DNA from: JBBIPA01 sp963820495 | GTDB taxonomy: Bacteria; Chloroflexota; Dehalococcoidia; GIF9; UBA5629 | Direction: 5' to 3' | DNA length: 64,000 nucleotides | Assembly (NCBI GenBank): GCA_963820495.1 | Contig: CAWGAF010000002.1 | Location: 496,001-560,000 of the forward strand | Part shown: piece after piece, positions 50,419-60,052 of the stretch | Numbering within the stretch: the first letter of the stretch is position 1 | How the letters are laid out: each line of letters starts with the position of its first letter | Made by a program: the position numbers and the translations under genes | Notes under the pieces: model-generated | What the model saw: the letters and a program-made list of their open reading frames with translations, nothing else | Database searches by the model: none | Told to the model about the DNA's origin: nothing

Positions 50419-52161
50419 TCAAACAGTGACCAGATCCTTTTCCCGCTCTTTCCATGCTTGAGCTTTACGCAAGAGTTTGCCAGCTCCATTAAGCATGGTT
50501 TTCTCAGTTTCCTCTGATCCTAACATAGCTGCTAGTTCCTCTATGCGGCTCTGTCCTTCGATTGTCTCAACTCTGGTATAAGCACGTCCTGAATTGGTAT
50601 CCTTGATCAACCTGATATGGGAATCACCGAAGCAAGCGATCTGGGGAAGATGGGTAATGCAAAGAACTTGATGTTGGCGAGCCAGAGTTGCTAATTTTCT
50701 GCCCATAGTATCACCGCTACGGCCACCGACCGCTCCATCAATTTCGTCGAAGACCAATGTGGGAATTGGATCTACTCGCTTAAGAGCGCTCTTTAATGCT
50801 AGCATGATGCGACATGTCTCGCCTCCGGAGACTATTTTACTAAGGGGTCTCATCGGCTCTCCGGGGTTGGTTGTTACTATAAACTCAACAAGGTCGATTC
50901 CATCACGAGTGAAGGCAAAACGCTTCCCCCTGGCAGTGGGCAACCCTTTAGCATCTTCTTCTCGACGAAGGCTGACATCAAACTTTGCCCAGGGTAGGCC
51001 AAGGTCCGATAATTCCTCATTTATGAGTTCTGTTAGAGAAGTAGCGGCTCGACGCCTTAATAAGGAAAGTTCTTCTGCTTGTTTGCCAGCATCGCACTCA
51101 ATGCGTTCCCTTTCTTTATCTAGATGGGCACTTCGTTCTAATTGATTCTCCACGGCATCCAATTCTGCTTTGGCTTTGGAATAAAAGGAAAGCACATCCT
51201 CTAGTGTCATTCCATATTTTCGCTTAAGTGAATTTAACAGCTTCAGTCTTTGTTCTATCTCTTCTAGTTGGTTGGCATCGGCCTCTAATTTTTCCCCGTA
51301 GTTTCGTAATTCACGCGCTGTCTCTTCCAGACTGGCTATAGCATCTTCTAAATTTTTTTTATAGACTAGAATAGCGGGATCGTTATTTTTAATCCCTCTC
51401 AATGATACAAGTGCTTCGTGGATGAGTACAGTTGCAGAGCGTTCTTCACCGTAGAGATTATCATAGGATTTCAGACAGTTTTCCTTGAGTGATTCAGCAC
51501 GACATAGAACATCATGCCTTTCTTGTAGTTCTTGATCCTCCGCTTGTTTGAGATTGGCGCGCTCGATCTCCTCTATTTGGTATTTGAGCAATTCTAGTCT
51601 TCCATCGGTTTTTGGAGAGCTAGTAGAAGAAAGATCATGGATGGTTTGGCGTAAGCTGTCAACTGTGTTAGAAAGTTTATTCCTTAATCCCATCAGGTTA
51701 CCATGAGCATCTAGAAGGTCAAGCTGGCGATGGGTATCCAGCAGAGAGATGTAATCCATCTGACCATGTATATCCACAAGATTTTGACCTATCTGACGCA
51801 GCAGGGATAAGGGGATGGCTCTACTATTAACCCTGGTTATACTGCGTCCCTGTTGTTGAAGTTCTCTGGAGATTATAAGCATTCCGTCGCTATCGATTTC
51901 TATAGCGCTCTCTTGAAATAGAGGACTTAATTTTTCCATGGTCTCTGCTGACAGCCAGAAGATACCTTCTGCTCTAGCTGATGATGTACCATTACGAATA
52001 AGCCCTGTTGTAGCACGTGCTCCTAAAAGTATTCCAAGAGCGTCTACTATAAGTGATTTGCCAGACCCTTCTTCCCCACTAATTACGGTCAAGCCAGATC
52101 TCAAGCTTAGCTGTACATCCTCGATGACAGCAAAGTTTTGAATATGCAATTCACTCAGCAT
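50419..52161 (-). CDS. recN: DNA repair ATPase RecN
   Basis: The ~580-residue protein has all RecN features: Walker A GEEGSGKSLIVDALGILLGAR near the N-terminus, long coiled coils, the ABC signature VSGGETCRIMLALK and Walker B TLVFDEIDGAVGG, then the H-loop CITHLPQIACFGD. RecN is a cohesin-like protein recruited to double-strand breaks. The second ATG (52161) has the ribosome binding site GGAGGGA at better spacing than the first (52167). Confidence 0.95.
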   Translation of the reverse strand: MLSELHIQNFAVIEDVQLSLRSGLTVISGEEGSGKSLIVDALGILLGARATTGLIRNGTSSARAEGIFWLSAETMEKLSPLFQESAIEIDSDGMLIISRELQQQGRSITRVNSRAIPLSLLRQIGQNLVDIHGQMDYISLLDTHRQLDLLDAHGNLMGLRNKLSNTVDSLRQTIHDLSSTSSPKTDGRLELLKYQIEEIERANLKQAEDQELQERHDVLCRAESLKENCLKSYDNLYGEERSATVLIHEALVSLRGIKNNDPAILVYKKNLEDAIASLEETARELRNYGEKLEADANQLEEIEQRLKLLNSLKRKYGMTLEDVLSFYSKAKAELDAVENQLERSAHLDKERERIECDAGKQAEELSLLRRRAATSLTELINEELSDLGLPWAKFDVSLRREEDAKGLPTARGKRFAFTRDGIDLVEFIVTTNPGEPMRPLSKIVSGGETCRIMLALKSALKRVDPIPTLVFDEIDGAVGGRSGDTMGRKLATLARQHQVLCITHLPQIACFGDSHIRLIKDTNSGRAYTRVETIEGQSRIEELAAMLGSEETEKTMLNGAGKLLRKAQAWKEREKDLVTV

Positions 52162-52167
52162 TGTCAT

Positions 52168-52668
52168 TCCCTCCTATAGTGTGAAGATATTATCCACCAT
52201 TAAAACAAGTGTACTACTATTGTATAGAACGGTTGTACTATTTGTCAAGTCATCAACCTAGTAACTTTGCAGAGGTTTAATGAAATTTTGCCAAGATTAT
52301 TTTATATTTATTAGTTAATTTTCATAAGGGTAAAATACATGGCACCAATTTGAAATGTGTACAATTACACAATATAATATCTAGGCTTATCTCCAGTTTA
52401 CTTTTATAAAGGACACGACAAAATAGTTAAGCTTTTGCTAGTGAAATAGGATTATTTTAACCGCAGGGCATGCAAGTTCATGGTGGTTATCTTATCATGC
52501 AGGGCTCTGGAGCTCGGCACTATCTCAAAATTCAAAGCTTGGTGCAATTACTCAAGTAGCGGCAGAAATACGGCAGCTCATTGTTATATTTTAGGCAATA
52601 CTTGATATAAGATAGTATTGATTGGTTAATAAGAAGTTTATGAATTTATGTGAGAGGAGAGAAATATT
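52168..52668. other. AT-rich intergenic region
   Basis: Five hundred bases between divergent recN and the biotin-carrier gene. Probably both promoters; no gene, RNA structure or repeat was recognised. Confidence 0.6.
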
Positions 52669-52890
52669 ATGGCAGAAGAAAAAATAGAAGCGCCGTTACC
52701 TGGTAAGGTAATCAGTGTTAAAGTTAAACCCGGAGACAAGATTGCGGAATTTGGCGAGATTTGTACTATTGAGGCTATGAAAATGGAAAATCCTATTCTG
52801 GCTACTGTATCCGGTGTGGTTAAAGAAATATTGGTCTCTGAGGGGCAGGTTCTAAAGGCTGGGGACCTTCTTGCCGTAATTGAGTATTAG
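52669..52890 (+). CDS. Biotin/lipoyl attachment-domain protein (biotin carboxyl carrier)
   Basis: The 73-residue protein is a single biotinyl domain with EAMKMENPI, where the central Lys is the biotinylation site, and Pro/Gly-rich beta turns (PLPGKVISVKVKPGDKI). It acts as swinging arm for a decarboxylase or acyl-CoA carboxylase encoded elsewhere. It has a good ribosome binding site (GAGAGGAGAGAAATATT). It stands alone, so its enzyme partner is not in the window. Confidence 0.88.
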   Translation: MAEEKIEAPLPGKVISVKVKPGDKIAEFGEICTIEAMKMENPILATVSGVVKEILVSEGQVLKAGDLLAVIEY

Positions 52891-52934
52891 ATTTAGTTGC
52901 TTTAAACATTCCATTTTTTTGATGAATTTAGGAA

Positions 52935-53301
52935 CTATATTTTCCACCAGCTGAGTATGGCAAGGGCGCAAAATCCCACTCCGGCAATTGCAGCGCCAAT
53001 CCATCCCAGGAGACATAGACTGGTAACAACAGCGCCAGCGATTATCAATCCGCATAGTATAGCCAGAAAAGCATGGTGAAATTTCATTCCGAATTAGGAA
53101 GGCTGTAATAGCCCCTGTCCAGGCGCCTGTAAAGGGTAATGGTATAGCCACGAATATAATTAGGCCGATTCGCTCGTATCTCCGTATAATCTGGCTACGT
53201 GCCTTGGTACGTTCCAGAACCCAATTTGCCACCTTTTCCCTTCGACTGTCAGCCTCACGTAGGCCTTGTTGCCTCCAAAACTTTTTTGTAAGCAGCGTCA
53301 T
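52935..53301 (-). pseudogene. Frameshifted small membrane exporter (COG2426-like)
   Basis: The N-terminal reading frame gives RRYERIGLIIFVAIPLPFTGAWTGAITAFLI, matching the core of small multidrug export (COG2426) proteins. Around 53088-53092 the frame must shift by one base to continue as GMKFHHAFLAILCGLIIAGAVV and GWIGAAIAGVGFCALAILSWW to a TAG at 52935. Without the shift the sequence turns polar and Cys-rich. The start of the family's usual N-terminal membrane helix is also missing. Either a true decayed gene or a sequencing error is present. Confidence 0.68.
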
Positions 53302-54682
53302 ATTTTAGAGCTGAAGCCTGCCATGAGAAATCCAAGCCCATTACTCTTTGCATCACCTGTTGCCATGCCTTCCTATTCCTGTAGGCATCTAATGCTTCGT
53401 TTATAGCAGTTACTAAAGCTTCAGAATTGTAATCTCGGAAGATAAACCCATTACCTTTGCTGAGGTCTGGGGTTAGCTGCGTCACGGTATCAACTAAACC
53501 ACCTGTATGGCGAACTATAGGCAAAGCTCCGTAGCGCATGGCAATAAGTTGTCCTAGACCACAAGGTTCGAAACGAGATGGCATGAGAAACATGTCACAG
53601 CCAGAATAGATAAGGTGAGCCAAAGGATTATCAAAGGCTGTTAATGCAGATATTCGTTGAGGATATTTAGAAGCTATTTTTCGCACCATATTCTCGTACT
53701 GTTTTCTCCCCCGACCCAAGATAACCATTTGGACATTTGTTTCGTTCATAAGAGGGTTGATAGCTTTTTCAATGATGTCAAAACCTTTTTGTTCATCCAA
53801 GCGCTGTACCATACCAATCACAGGAGTTGTAGTAGCCTCTGGCAATCCAGCCTTTTTTTGCAGGGCTAACTTGTTGTTAACCTTATTCTCGAGGCTTAAG
53901 GAATCATAATTAGCTGGAATATATGGATCGGTATTGGGATTGTATTCTTTGTAGTCAATGCCATTTACAATGCCAAGAAGAGATTCCTTGCGGTAATTTA
54001 AAAGTGTATCGAGGCCCTCCCCACATTCTGGAGTAAGAATTTCCTTGGCGTAGGTTTCACTAACAGTAGTTACTAAGTCAGCCCATAAAATACCCTGGGA
54101 CATGAAATTAAGTGGTAACTTTGGAGCACCAGCGGGATAATCGGACCAATATTTTTCTAGTTCATTTGCGACTAAGAAAGCGTTATCAAAGGCTCCCTGG
54201 TAAGCTAAGTTGTGAATAGTTAATATTGATCTGCAGGGATATCGGGCTTTCTTTAGCCATATTACAATCAAAGACGTGTGCCAGTCGTGGCAGTGAACTA
54301 TTTCAGGTTGCCAGTCAAGCTGTGGCAACAACTGAGAAACGGCTCTGCAAAAAAAAAGGAAACGCGCTAAGTCATTTTTACTATATACTTCATTACTTCC
54401 AAAATATCTTTGATTTTCAACCATATATACTGGAACCTTGTTCTCCAAGGTAGTTGTTTTTAGGTCTATGTATTGCAGCTCCCCAAGCCTAGAGAATTTG
54501 ACGTTGTATTTTTCTGTGGTTATCAGAGACTTCGTGGGTTTAATGCTACCGTATTTGGGCATAATGATGCGGACATCGTACCCAAGTTCATATAATGCTT
54601 TGGGCAAAGAACCGGCAACATCGGCCAAACCACCTACTTTAGCTAAAGGGGCAACCTCGGAAGCTACAAAAAGAACTTTCAT
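53255..54682 (-). CDS. glgA: Glycogen (starch) synthase
   Basis: The 475-residue GT5 glycosyltransferase has the family start KVLFVASEVAPLAKVGGLADVAGSLP (KxGGL binds ADP-glucose), the CHDWHTSL motif and the C-terminal SRFEPCGLGQLIAMRYG block with catalytic Glu. It elongates alpha-1,4-glucan from ADP-glucose. Its start overlaps the GH57 gene's stop by four bases; glgC upstream makes the ADP-glucose, so the three form one glycogen pathway operon. Confidence 0.95.
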   Translation of the reverse strand: MKVLFVASEVAPLAKVGGLADVAGSLPKALYELGYDVRIIMPKYGSIKPTKSLITTEKYNVKFSRLGELQYIDLKTTTLENKVPVYMVENQRYFGSNEVYSKNDLARFLFFCRAVSQLLPQLDWQPEIVHCHDWHTSLIVIWLKKARYPCRSILTIHNLAYQGAFDNAFLVANELEKYWSDYPAGAPKLPLNFMSQGILWADLVTTVSETYAKEILTPECGEGLDTLLNYRKESLLGIVNGIDYKEYNPNTDPYIPANYDSLSLENKVNNKLALQKKAGLPEATTTPVIGMVQRLDEQKGFDIIEKAINPLMNETNVQMVILGRGRKQYENMVRKIASKYPQRISALTAFDNPLAHLIYSGCDMFLMPSRFEPCGLGQLIAMRYGALPIVRHTGGLVDTVTQLTPDLSKGNGFIFRDYNSEALVTAINEALDAYRNRKAWQQVMQRVMGLDFSWQASALKYDAAYKKVLEATRPT

Positions 54683-56397
54683 TGCTTGCCATATTGCTCT
54701 CTATTCTTAAAAAAGTTATAGTCTATATCTGGGAAAAGCTTATCTTCTTCCCAGAATTGCTGACATAGGGCTTGAGCTGCCTTATCTGTGTGTCCTGACT
54801 CGGCAAGATCAACAAGCTTGTAGAATTTGCCTACGTGTCCTTTGTAACTGTTTCCATCAGCATAGTAACCGAAGCGTTCCATGGCATATTCCTTGGCTTG
54901 TCCTGTGGTAATTAAGAAAGGCCAGTCACTGGATTGGAGCAGAAGCAATTCCCTGCTGGCTTGATCGAGAATTTGCTTCAGACTACCTCTAGCATTGGGG
55001 AATTTAGCAGCCAGCTCTTCCATTTTTAACTCTGCAGCATGGACTATAGGCAGCATCCACTCATTATCCACATTCTGCCAGGTGAAATGCCCACCACTCA
55101 GTCCCCAGGACCCTTCAGGTAAAGCTAAAATATCTTCGGGCGGATGTTGCTCAATATGCTTACTAGCTGTATTCATTTCTATGAACTCGCTTTTACTCAG
55201 ATGGTGCAAGACTTGTTTTATCCAGTCTACCCCTTCGAACCACCAGTGACCAAAAAGCTCGGTATCATAAGCCGCAGCGAGAATACTAAATTTACCATGC
55301 TCCTGGAAGAAATTGACCAACAACTCTTCGACTAAATATGCATAATGTGAGCTGTGTTCCTGAACTCTTTGAGCTGCCCAGTAAGGGTCGTAGTATTCCT
55401 TATCAGCTAGGTCTACCTTGGCTCCGGTGACTTTCCAGTATTGCAGTCCAGAGATACCATCTTTCTTGTGAAATTCACGATAATTGAAATCACCGGGATA
55501 TCCCCAATCTGCTGACCAGACCTGCATACCTGTACGGTTATTTCGGCCGATTACGGCTACTTCTGGTGTCTGTACCCAGTAAGGAAGAAAAGTGGTTTTC
55601 TGTGTTGGCTCAGTGTATCCCATTAGTGGCACCACATAGCGCCGCGGTATGTTTCCGTAAGGACCGATTACCTCTTCTTTGGCTTTTCCTACTGGTTGTC
55701 CTCCCTCAATGGTGTGGGTTTCGGCAAAAAAACAGCTAATTCCCAATTGAGATAAGAAATGCTCAAGACCAGGTTTAACAAATTTTTTGTCTCCAGATTT
55801 TGTGTAGAAAGATGGACGATAACCACATTCAGGTAGCCAACAAGCCTTAGGATTGGTGCCGAAATGACGTCGATAACTTTCGATACCAACCCTAAGCTGG
55901 GCATAGATGGAGGAATCTCGTTCCAATAAAGGTAGATAGGCGTGGGTAGCGGCGCTGGTAACTATTTCAATATATCCTTCATCTTGAAGCCTTTTGAAAG
56001 CCAGGATTATATTTTTATTGAATTTGTCTTTAAAAGCTTTTGATATTTGCTGAAATTTTCCCAAGTAAAACTTTGCTAAATACACCAGATGTCCTTCGCC
56101 AGCTTTTTCAAAGCGATTGATATCGGCTTGAGCTCGATGGATTTTCTCTTCCAGGAACTCCTCTAAATGCTTGATTATTAGGGGGTCAGCTAGCTGCTCG
56201 ACAAGCACTGGTGTAAGACTTAAGGTTAGTTTAAAAGAACGATTTTCTCGCTTGAGGTCGTACAAGGCCATCAGTAAGGGTAAGTAAGTTTCAGAAGCAG
56301 CCTCGTGAAGCCATTCTTCTCCGTGCGGCCAGCGTCCAGCATTGCGACAGTAAGGAATATGGCTGTGCAAAACAAAGGTAAAACTTCCTATTTTCAT
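54679..56397 (-). CDS. GH57 alpha-glucan branching enzyme
   Basis: The 572-residue protein is a glycoside hydrolase family 57 enzyme: VLHSHIPYCR at the N-terminus (conserved motif with His), ACWLPECGYRPS with the nucleophile Glu, and AAYDTELFGHWWFEG with the acid/base Asp. A C-terminal helical domain follows. GH57 branching enzymes introduce alpha-1,6 branches in glycogen; the position between glgA and glgC supports this over a plain amylase. AGGAGAGTATAACTT precedes the ATG. Confidence 0.88.
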   Translation of the reverse strand: MKIGSFTFVLHSHIPYCRNAGRWPHGEEWLHEAASETYLPLLMALYDLKRENRSFKLTLSLTPVLVEQLADPLIIKHLEEFLEEKIHRAQADINRFEKAGEGHLVYLAKFYLGKFQQISKAFKDKFNKNIILAFKRLQDEGYIEIVTSAATHAYLPLLERDSSIYAQLRVGIESYRRHFGTNPKACWLPECGYRPSFYTKSGDKKFVKPGLEHFLSQLGISCFFAETHTIEGGQPVGKAKEEVIGPYGNIPRRYVVPLMGYTEPTQKTTFLPYWVQTPEVAVIGRNNRTGMQVWSADWGYPGDFNYREFHKKDGISGLQYWKVTGAKVDLADKEYYDPYWAAQRVQEHSSHYAYLVEELLVNFFQEHGKFSILAAAYDTELFGHWWFEGVDWIKQVLHHLSKSEFIEMNTASKHIEQHPPEDILALPEGSWGLSGGHFTWQNVDNEWMLPIVHAAELKMEELAAKFPNARGSLKQILDQASRELLLLQSSDWPFLITTGQAKEYAMERFGYYADGNSYKGHVGKFYKLVDLAESGHTDKAAQALCQQFWEEDKLFPDIDYNFFKNREQYGKQ

Positions 56398-56584
56398 AAG
56401 TTATACTCTCCTAAATCTGTATTACATCTCAACACAGCTATTTGACCAAGATTGGTAATGGTAGTGTTTTACCAATCCATTCAATCACACTCACATTCGA
56501 TCGACAGTTATTCTCTTTCAGTTGTCTACTACGATTTTTGCTTCTCTGTCTTTGTGTTGCCCTTTGTTTCAAGGAAAAGGGAAC

Positions 56585-57841
56585 TTATGCCGGATGTATC
56601 ACGGCTCTTTTGGGAATTACCACTATACTCCCATCAGAGATGGTACAGCCCCGTTTCCTGTCAGCATCAAGATCATATCCTACGGATGAACCAGATTTAA
56701 TTACCACTTCTTTGTCAATTATAGCTCGTCTTATTCGAGCAAAAGGCTCTACAATTGTGTTATCAAATATAATCGAACTCTCTACTACCGCATCTCTCTC
56801 CACTAATACACCGGGGGACAGTATAGAATGCCGTACTATACCTCCACTGATTATACAGCCATCAGATACAATGGACTCCTGTGCGGCACCTCCTAAAATA
56901 AATTTGCTTGGGGGCACTGTTTTTTGATATGTTCTGAGAGGCCACTTTTGACCATAAAGGTTAAATACAGGATCCACGCCTACCAAATCCATACTTGCCT
57001 CATAATATAAATCAATAGAACCTATATCTTTCCAGTAGCTGGAATCACGAATATGTTCAACCAGAACACTCTCTCTTTTGCCATCTATCACCTGAACCAC
57101 AAAATCCTCAATTTTATTCTCCTTTTCATAGTCGTAGCAGTAGACATTGAACTTATCAATCATCGCCGGAATAATTTCTTTACCAAAGTCGTCTGCAGGC
57201 ATATCTTGTAAAACCTCTATTAGGGTGCTAGTTTTAAAAAGATATATTCCCATTGAGGCAAGGACATACTCTGGTTCGTCAACGATTGCTTTGGGGTGCA
57301 GCGGTTTTTCTTTAAACCCTACCATCCTGTAGCTTCTATCTACTTCAAGCACTCCGAGTTTTTTGACAGCTTGCTCTTTCTTCACTTTGATAGCAGCCAC
57401 CGTTAAATCTGCTTTCTTTTTTCGGTGATAGTAGCGGAGGTGACGATAGTTCATCTTATAGATATGGTCACCTGAAAGAATCATGACATGGTCGAAATCT
57501 TTTTTCTTTACTAGGTTAAGGTTTTGCCGTAGTGCATCTGCAGTGCCGTGATACCACTCTCTTCCCACTTTCTGCTGAGGTGGTACACAATATATGAAAT
57601 CCCCCAAGCCCGTACTTGAAAGTCCCCAACCGTTCTGGATGTGTTCAAGCAGCGACTCTGACCGGTACTGAGTCAGAATATAAATCTGGCGAATACCAGA
57701 GTTAATACAGTTGCTGAGAGAGAAATCTATGATCCTGTATTTACCACCAAACGGTACTGATGGCTTGGAACGTTCTTTCGTAAGTGGTAATAGTCTTTGT
57801 CCCTCGCCACCAGCTAGCACTATAGTTAGCAGCCTTTCCAT
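56585..57841 (-). CDS. glgC: Glucose-1-phosphate adenylyltransferase
   Basis: The ~418-residue protein opens with VLAGGEGQRLLPLTKERSKPSVPFGG, the nucleotide and activator-binding loop of ADP-glucose pyrophosphorylase, followed by RIIDFSLSNC. The C-terminal left-handed beta-helix (residues ~290-400) mediates assembly and allostery. It makes ADP-glucose for GlgA. ATG 57841 has AGGAGG eight bases upstream; an in-frame GTG six bases earlier is too close. Confidence 0.95.
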   Translation of the reverse strand: MERLLTIVLAGGEGQRLLPLTKERSKPSVPFGGKYRIIDFSLSNCINSGIRQIYILTQYRSESLLEHIQNGWGLSSTGLGDFIYCVPPQQKVGREWYHGTADALRQNLNLVKKKDFDHVMILSGDHIYKMNYRHLRYYHRKKKADLTVAAIKVKKEQAVKKLGVLEVDRSYRMVGFKEKPLHPKAIVDEPEYVLASMGIYLFKTSTLIEVLQDMPADDFGKEIIPAMIDKFNVYCYDYEKENKIEDFVVQVIDGKRESVLVEHIRDSSYWKDIGSIDLYYEASMDLVGVDPVFNLYGQKWPLRTYQKTVPPSKFILGGAAQESIVSDGCIISGGIVRHSILSPGVLVERDAVVESSIIFDNTIVEPFARIRRAIIDKEVVIKSGSSVGYDLDADRKRGCTISDGSIVVIPKRAVIHPA

Positions 57842-58103
57842 GTACACTGCCTCCTATACCCATTATAATTAGATTGTGCTCAGTTTGTCCAAGTCTTTTT
57901 GATTGAATATAGCAGGTTGCTAAAAATCAGTCAATGGTTGTAGAGTGCAATTGTTGGTTCATGGTAAGTTCTTATCGCCAATCAAAATTCAAAAATTTGT
58001 TATCATTAAGATAGCTATCAAATAGGATATGTTTATTAATTTGTTAATTTGCAAGGCTTAAATTTAGAGAGTAGAATTGTTAAATTAGAGGCAGGCAAGA
58101 GAT

Positions 58104-58856
58104 ATGTCAGGGCATTCCAAGTGGGCACAGATCAAACGTCAGAAGGGGGCAGCGGATGCTAAACGGGGGCAGTTATTTACCAAACTTACTCGCGAGATTA
58201 TAATAGCCGCCCGTCAGGCTGGACCTAATCCGGAAGCTAACTTTCGTTTGCGGTTGGCAATTCAGAAAGCTCGTGATAGCAATATGCCCCTGGAAAATAT
58301 TGAACGAGCTATAAAAAAAGGTGGTGGTGCCGCAGATGCCTCCAGTTTAACCGAGCTTACTCTTGAAGGATACGGAGCCAATGGAGTAGCAGTCATGGTT
58401 GAAGCCATGACAGATAACCGTAATCGTACTTTAGCCGACGTGCGCAGTATATTTACCAAGCATGGTGGGAATCTTGGTGAAAGTGGCTGTGTATCATGGC
58501 TTTTTGAAAACAAAGGGGTAATTACTGTGGATACTAAAGGTGCTGATGCTGAGGAACTGGCTCTGCTAGCTATAGATGCCGGTGCTGATGATGTTAAGGT
58601 TGAGAATGGTTATTTGGATATCCTTGTTAGTCCACAGAAATTGGAGGCTGTGCGAAAGGCTATAGAGCAAAAGAAGCCGATTATCTCAGCTGAGGTCTCT
58701 CTGGTTCCAAAGAGTACGGTAATGGTAGATGAGCAGGGGGCTCTTAAGGTTCTGAAGCTACTTGATCATTTAGAAGAACTAGACGATGTGCAGCGTGTCT
58801 TTTCTAATGTTGACTACTCCGAGACAGTTCTGGAAAAGTTGCGAGCTCAAGTATAG
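58104..58856 (+). CDS. yebC: YebC/PmpR-family regulatory protein
   Basis: The 250-residue protein starts SGHSKWAQIKRQKGAADAKRGQLFTKL, the invariant YebC N-terminus, and has GPNPEANFRLRLAIQKARDSNMP. YebC proteins affect transcription or help ribosomes at polyproline stretches. It precedes ruvC by two bases, a conserved bacterial arrangement. Confidence 0.95.
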   Translation: MSGHSKWAQIKRQKGAADAKRGQLFTKLTREIIIAARQAGPNPEANFRLRLAIQKARDSNMPLENIERAIKKGGGAADASSLTELTLEGYGANGVAVMVEAMTDNRNRTLADVRSIFTKHGGNLGESGCVSWLFENKGVITVDTKGADAEELALLAIDAGADDVKVENGYLDILVSPQKLEAVRKAIEQKKPIISAEVSLVPKSTVMVDEQGALKVLKLLDHLEELDDVQRVFSNVDYSETVLEKLRAQV

Positions 58857-58858
58857 CC

Positions 58859-59356
58859 ATGCGTGTTCTTGGTATTGACCCAGGCACTTTGAATCTGGGT
58901 TATGGCTTGATAGACGAGGTAGAGGGGGAGATGACCATGGTTGATTGTGGAGTGCTAACCTTGTCCTCTAAGGTCCCTGTTGAAAAAAGACTATGCGATT
59001 TCTATGGCAGGCTTGTTGAGGTTATAGCTCATTATCAACCGGATGAAGTTGCTATTGAGGAACCTTTTGTAGCTATAAATGCTCGCTCGGCTTTGGCTGT
59101 AGGCAGAGCTCAGGCAATAGCTATTCTGGCAGCGGCTAACAAAAACCTACCTATCTTTCGCTATTTGCCAGCTCAGGTAAAGCAGCAGGTAACTGATTAT
59201 GGCGGCAGTAGTAAGGAACAAGTGCAAAGGATGGTAAAAATTCAACTTGGTATTTCCGAATTCTCTCATTCTGACGATGCTGCCGATGCACTAGCTGTTG
59301 CTATCTGCCACATTTACCGAAGTAAGTTTAACCGACGCATTACTGAATCTGAATAA
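58859..59356 (+). CDS. ruvC: Crossover junction endodeoxyribonuclease RuvC
   Basis: The 165-residue resolvase begins MRVLGIDPGTLNLGYG, with the catalytic Asp7, then EEPFVAINARSALAVGRAQ and the C-terminal HSDDAADALAVAICH with acidic residues. It cuts Holliday junctions held by RuvAB. Immediately after yebC and ten bases before ruvA. Confidence 0.95.
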   Translation: MRVLGIDPGTLNLGYGLIDEVEGEMTMVDCGVLTLSSKVPVEKRLCDFYGRLVEVIAHYQPDEVAIEEPFVAINARSALAVGRAQAIAILAAANKNLPIFRYLPAQVKQQVTDYGGSSKEQVQRMVKIQLGISEFSHSDDAADALAVAICHIYRSKFNRRITESE

Positions 59357-59366
59357 GGACTTTTCG

Positions 59367-59948
59367 ATGATAGTTGCTTTAGAAGGAATACTGGAAAGTA
59401 AAGGTAATAATTCGGTGGTGGTAAAGGTAGGACCCTTGAGCCTCAATATATCTGTCCCAAGTTCTACGCTGGTCCAACTTAGCAATGTGGGGGACAAAGT
59501 ATATCTGCATACCCATCTTTATTTAAGAGAGGACAATATTGCTATATATGGCTTTTCTTCAGCCGAGGAGTTGGGTCTTTTTCAAAGTCTTATTACTGTT
59601 TCGGGTATTGGTCCTAAAATGGCTTTGGGCGCTCTTTCTGTTCTAAACCCTGAGCAATTGATTTCGGCTATAGAAGGTAGCAATATCGATCTGCTCAGTC
59701 AGGTACCGGGTATTGGCAAGAAGACGGCTGGCCGTATTGTTCTGGAGTTAAAGGGGAAGATTGCGAAAGAGTGGGGTAGTGTTATCGCTCCTTCTTTGAA
59801 ACAAGAAGATGCTGACGTTGTGGCTGCTCTTACTGGACTTGGCTATTCTCTAAGGGAAGCTGCGCAGGCGGTTTCTGCTTTGTCTGATTCTAAGGGGCTT
59901 GATTTAGAGGAGAAGGTCAAGCTAGCATTGCAACGGCTTGCCAGGTAG
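59367..59948 (+). CDS. ruvA: Holliday junction branch-migration protein RuvA
   Basis: ATG 59367 follows AAGGACTTTTCG and is used instead of the longer frame that overlaps ruvC. The ~193-residue protein has the OB-fold N-terminus, the two helix-hairpin-helix motifs (ISGIGPKMALGALSVL-like and VPGIGKKTAGRIVLELK) and a C-terminal three-helix RuvB-binding domain. It forms the tetrameric junction clamp. No ruvB lies adjacent. Confidence 0.94.
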   Translation: MIVALEGILESKGNNSVVVKVGPLSLNISVPSSTLVQLSNVGDKVYLHTHLYLREDNIAIYGFSSAEELGLFQSLITVSGIGPKMALGALSVLNPEQLISAIEGSNIDLLSQVPGIGKKTAGRIVLELKGKIAKEWGSVIAPSLKQEDADVVAALTGLGYSLREAAQAVSALSDSKGLDLEEKVKLALQRLAR

Positions 59949-60052
59949 CCTGTAAGAAACTCTATAACCAAAATTCTGTTCATAGTCTTAATTCTATCGA
60001 TTTGCTTTGTTTTCACTGTTAATTAAGTTGACATGAGTAATAAGTAAATTTT

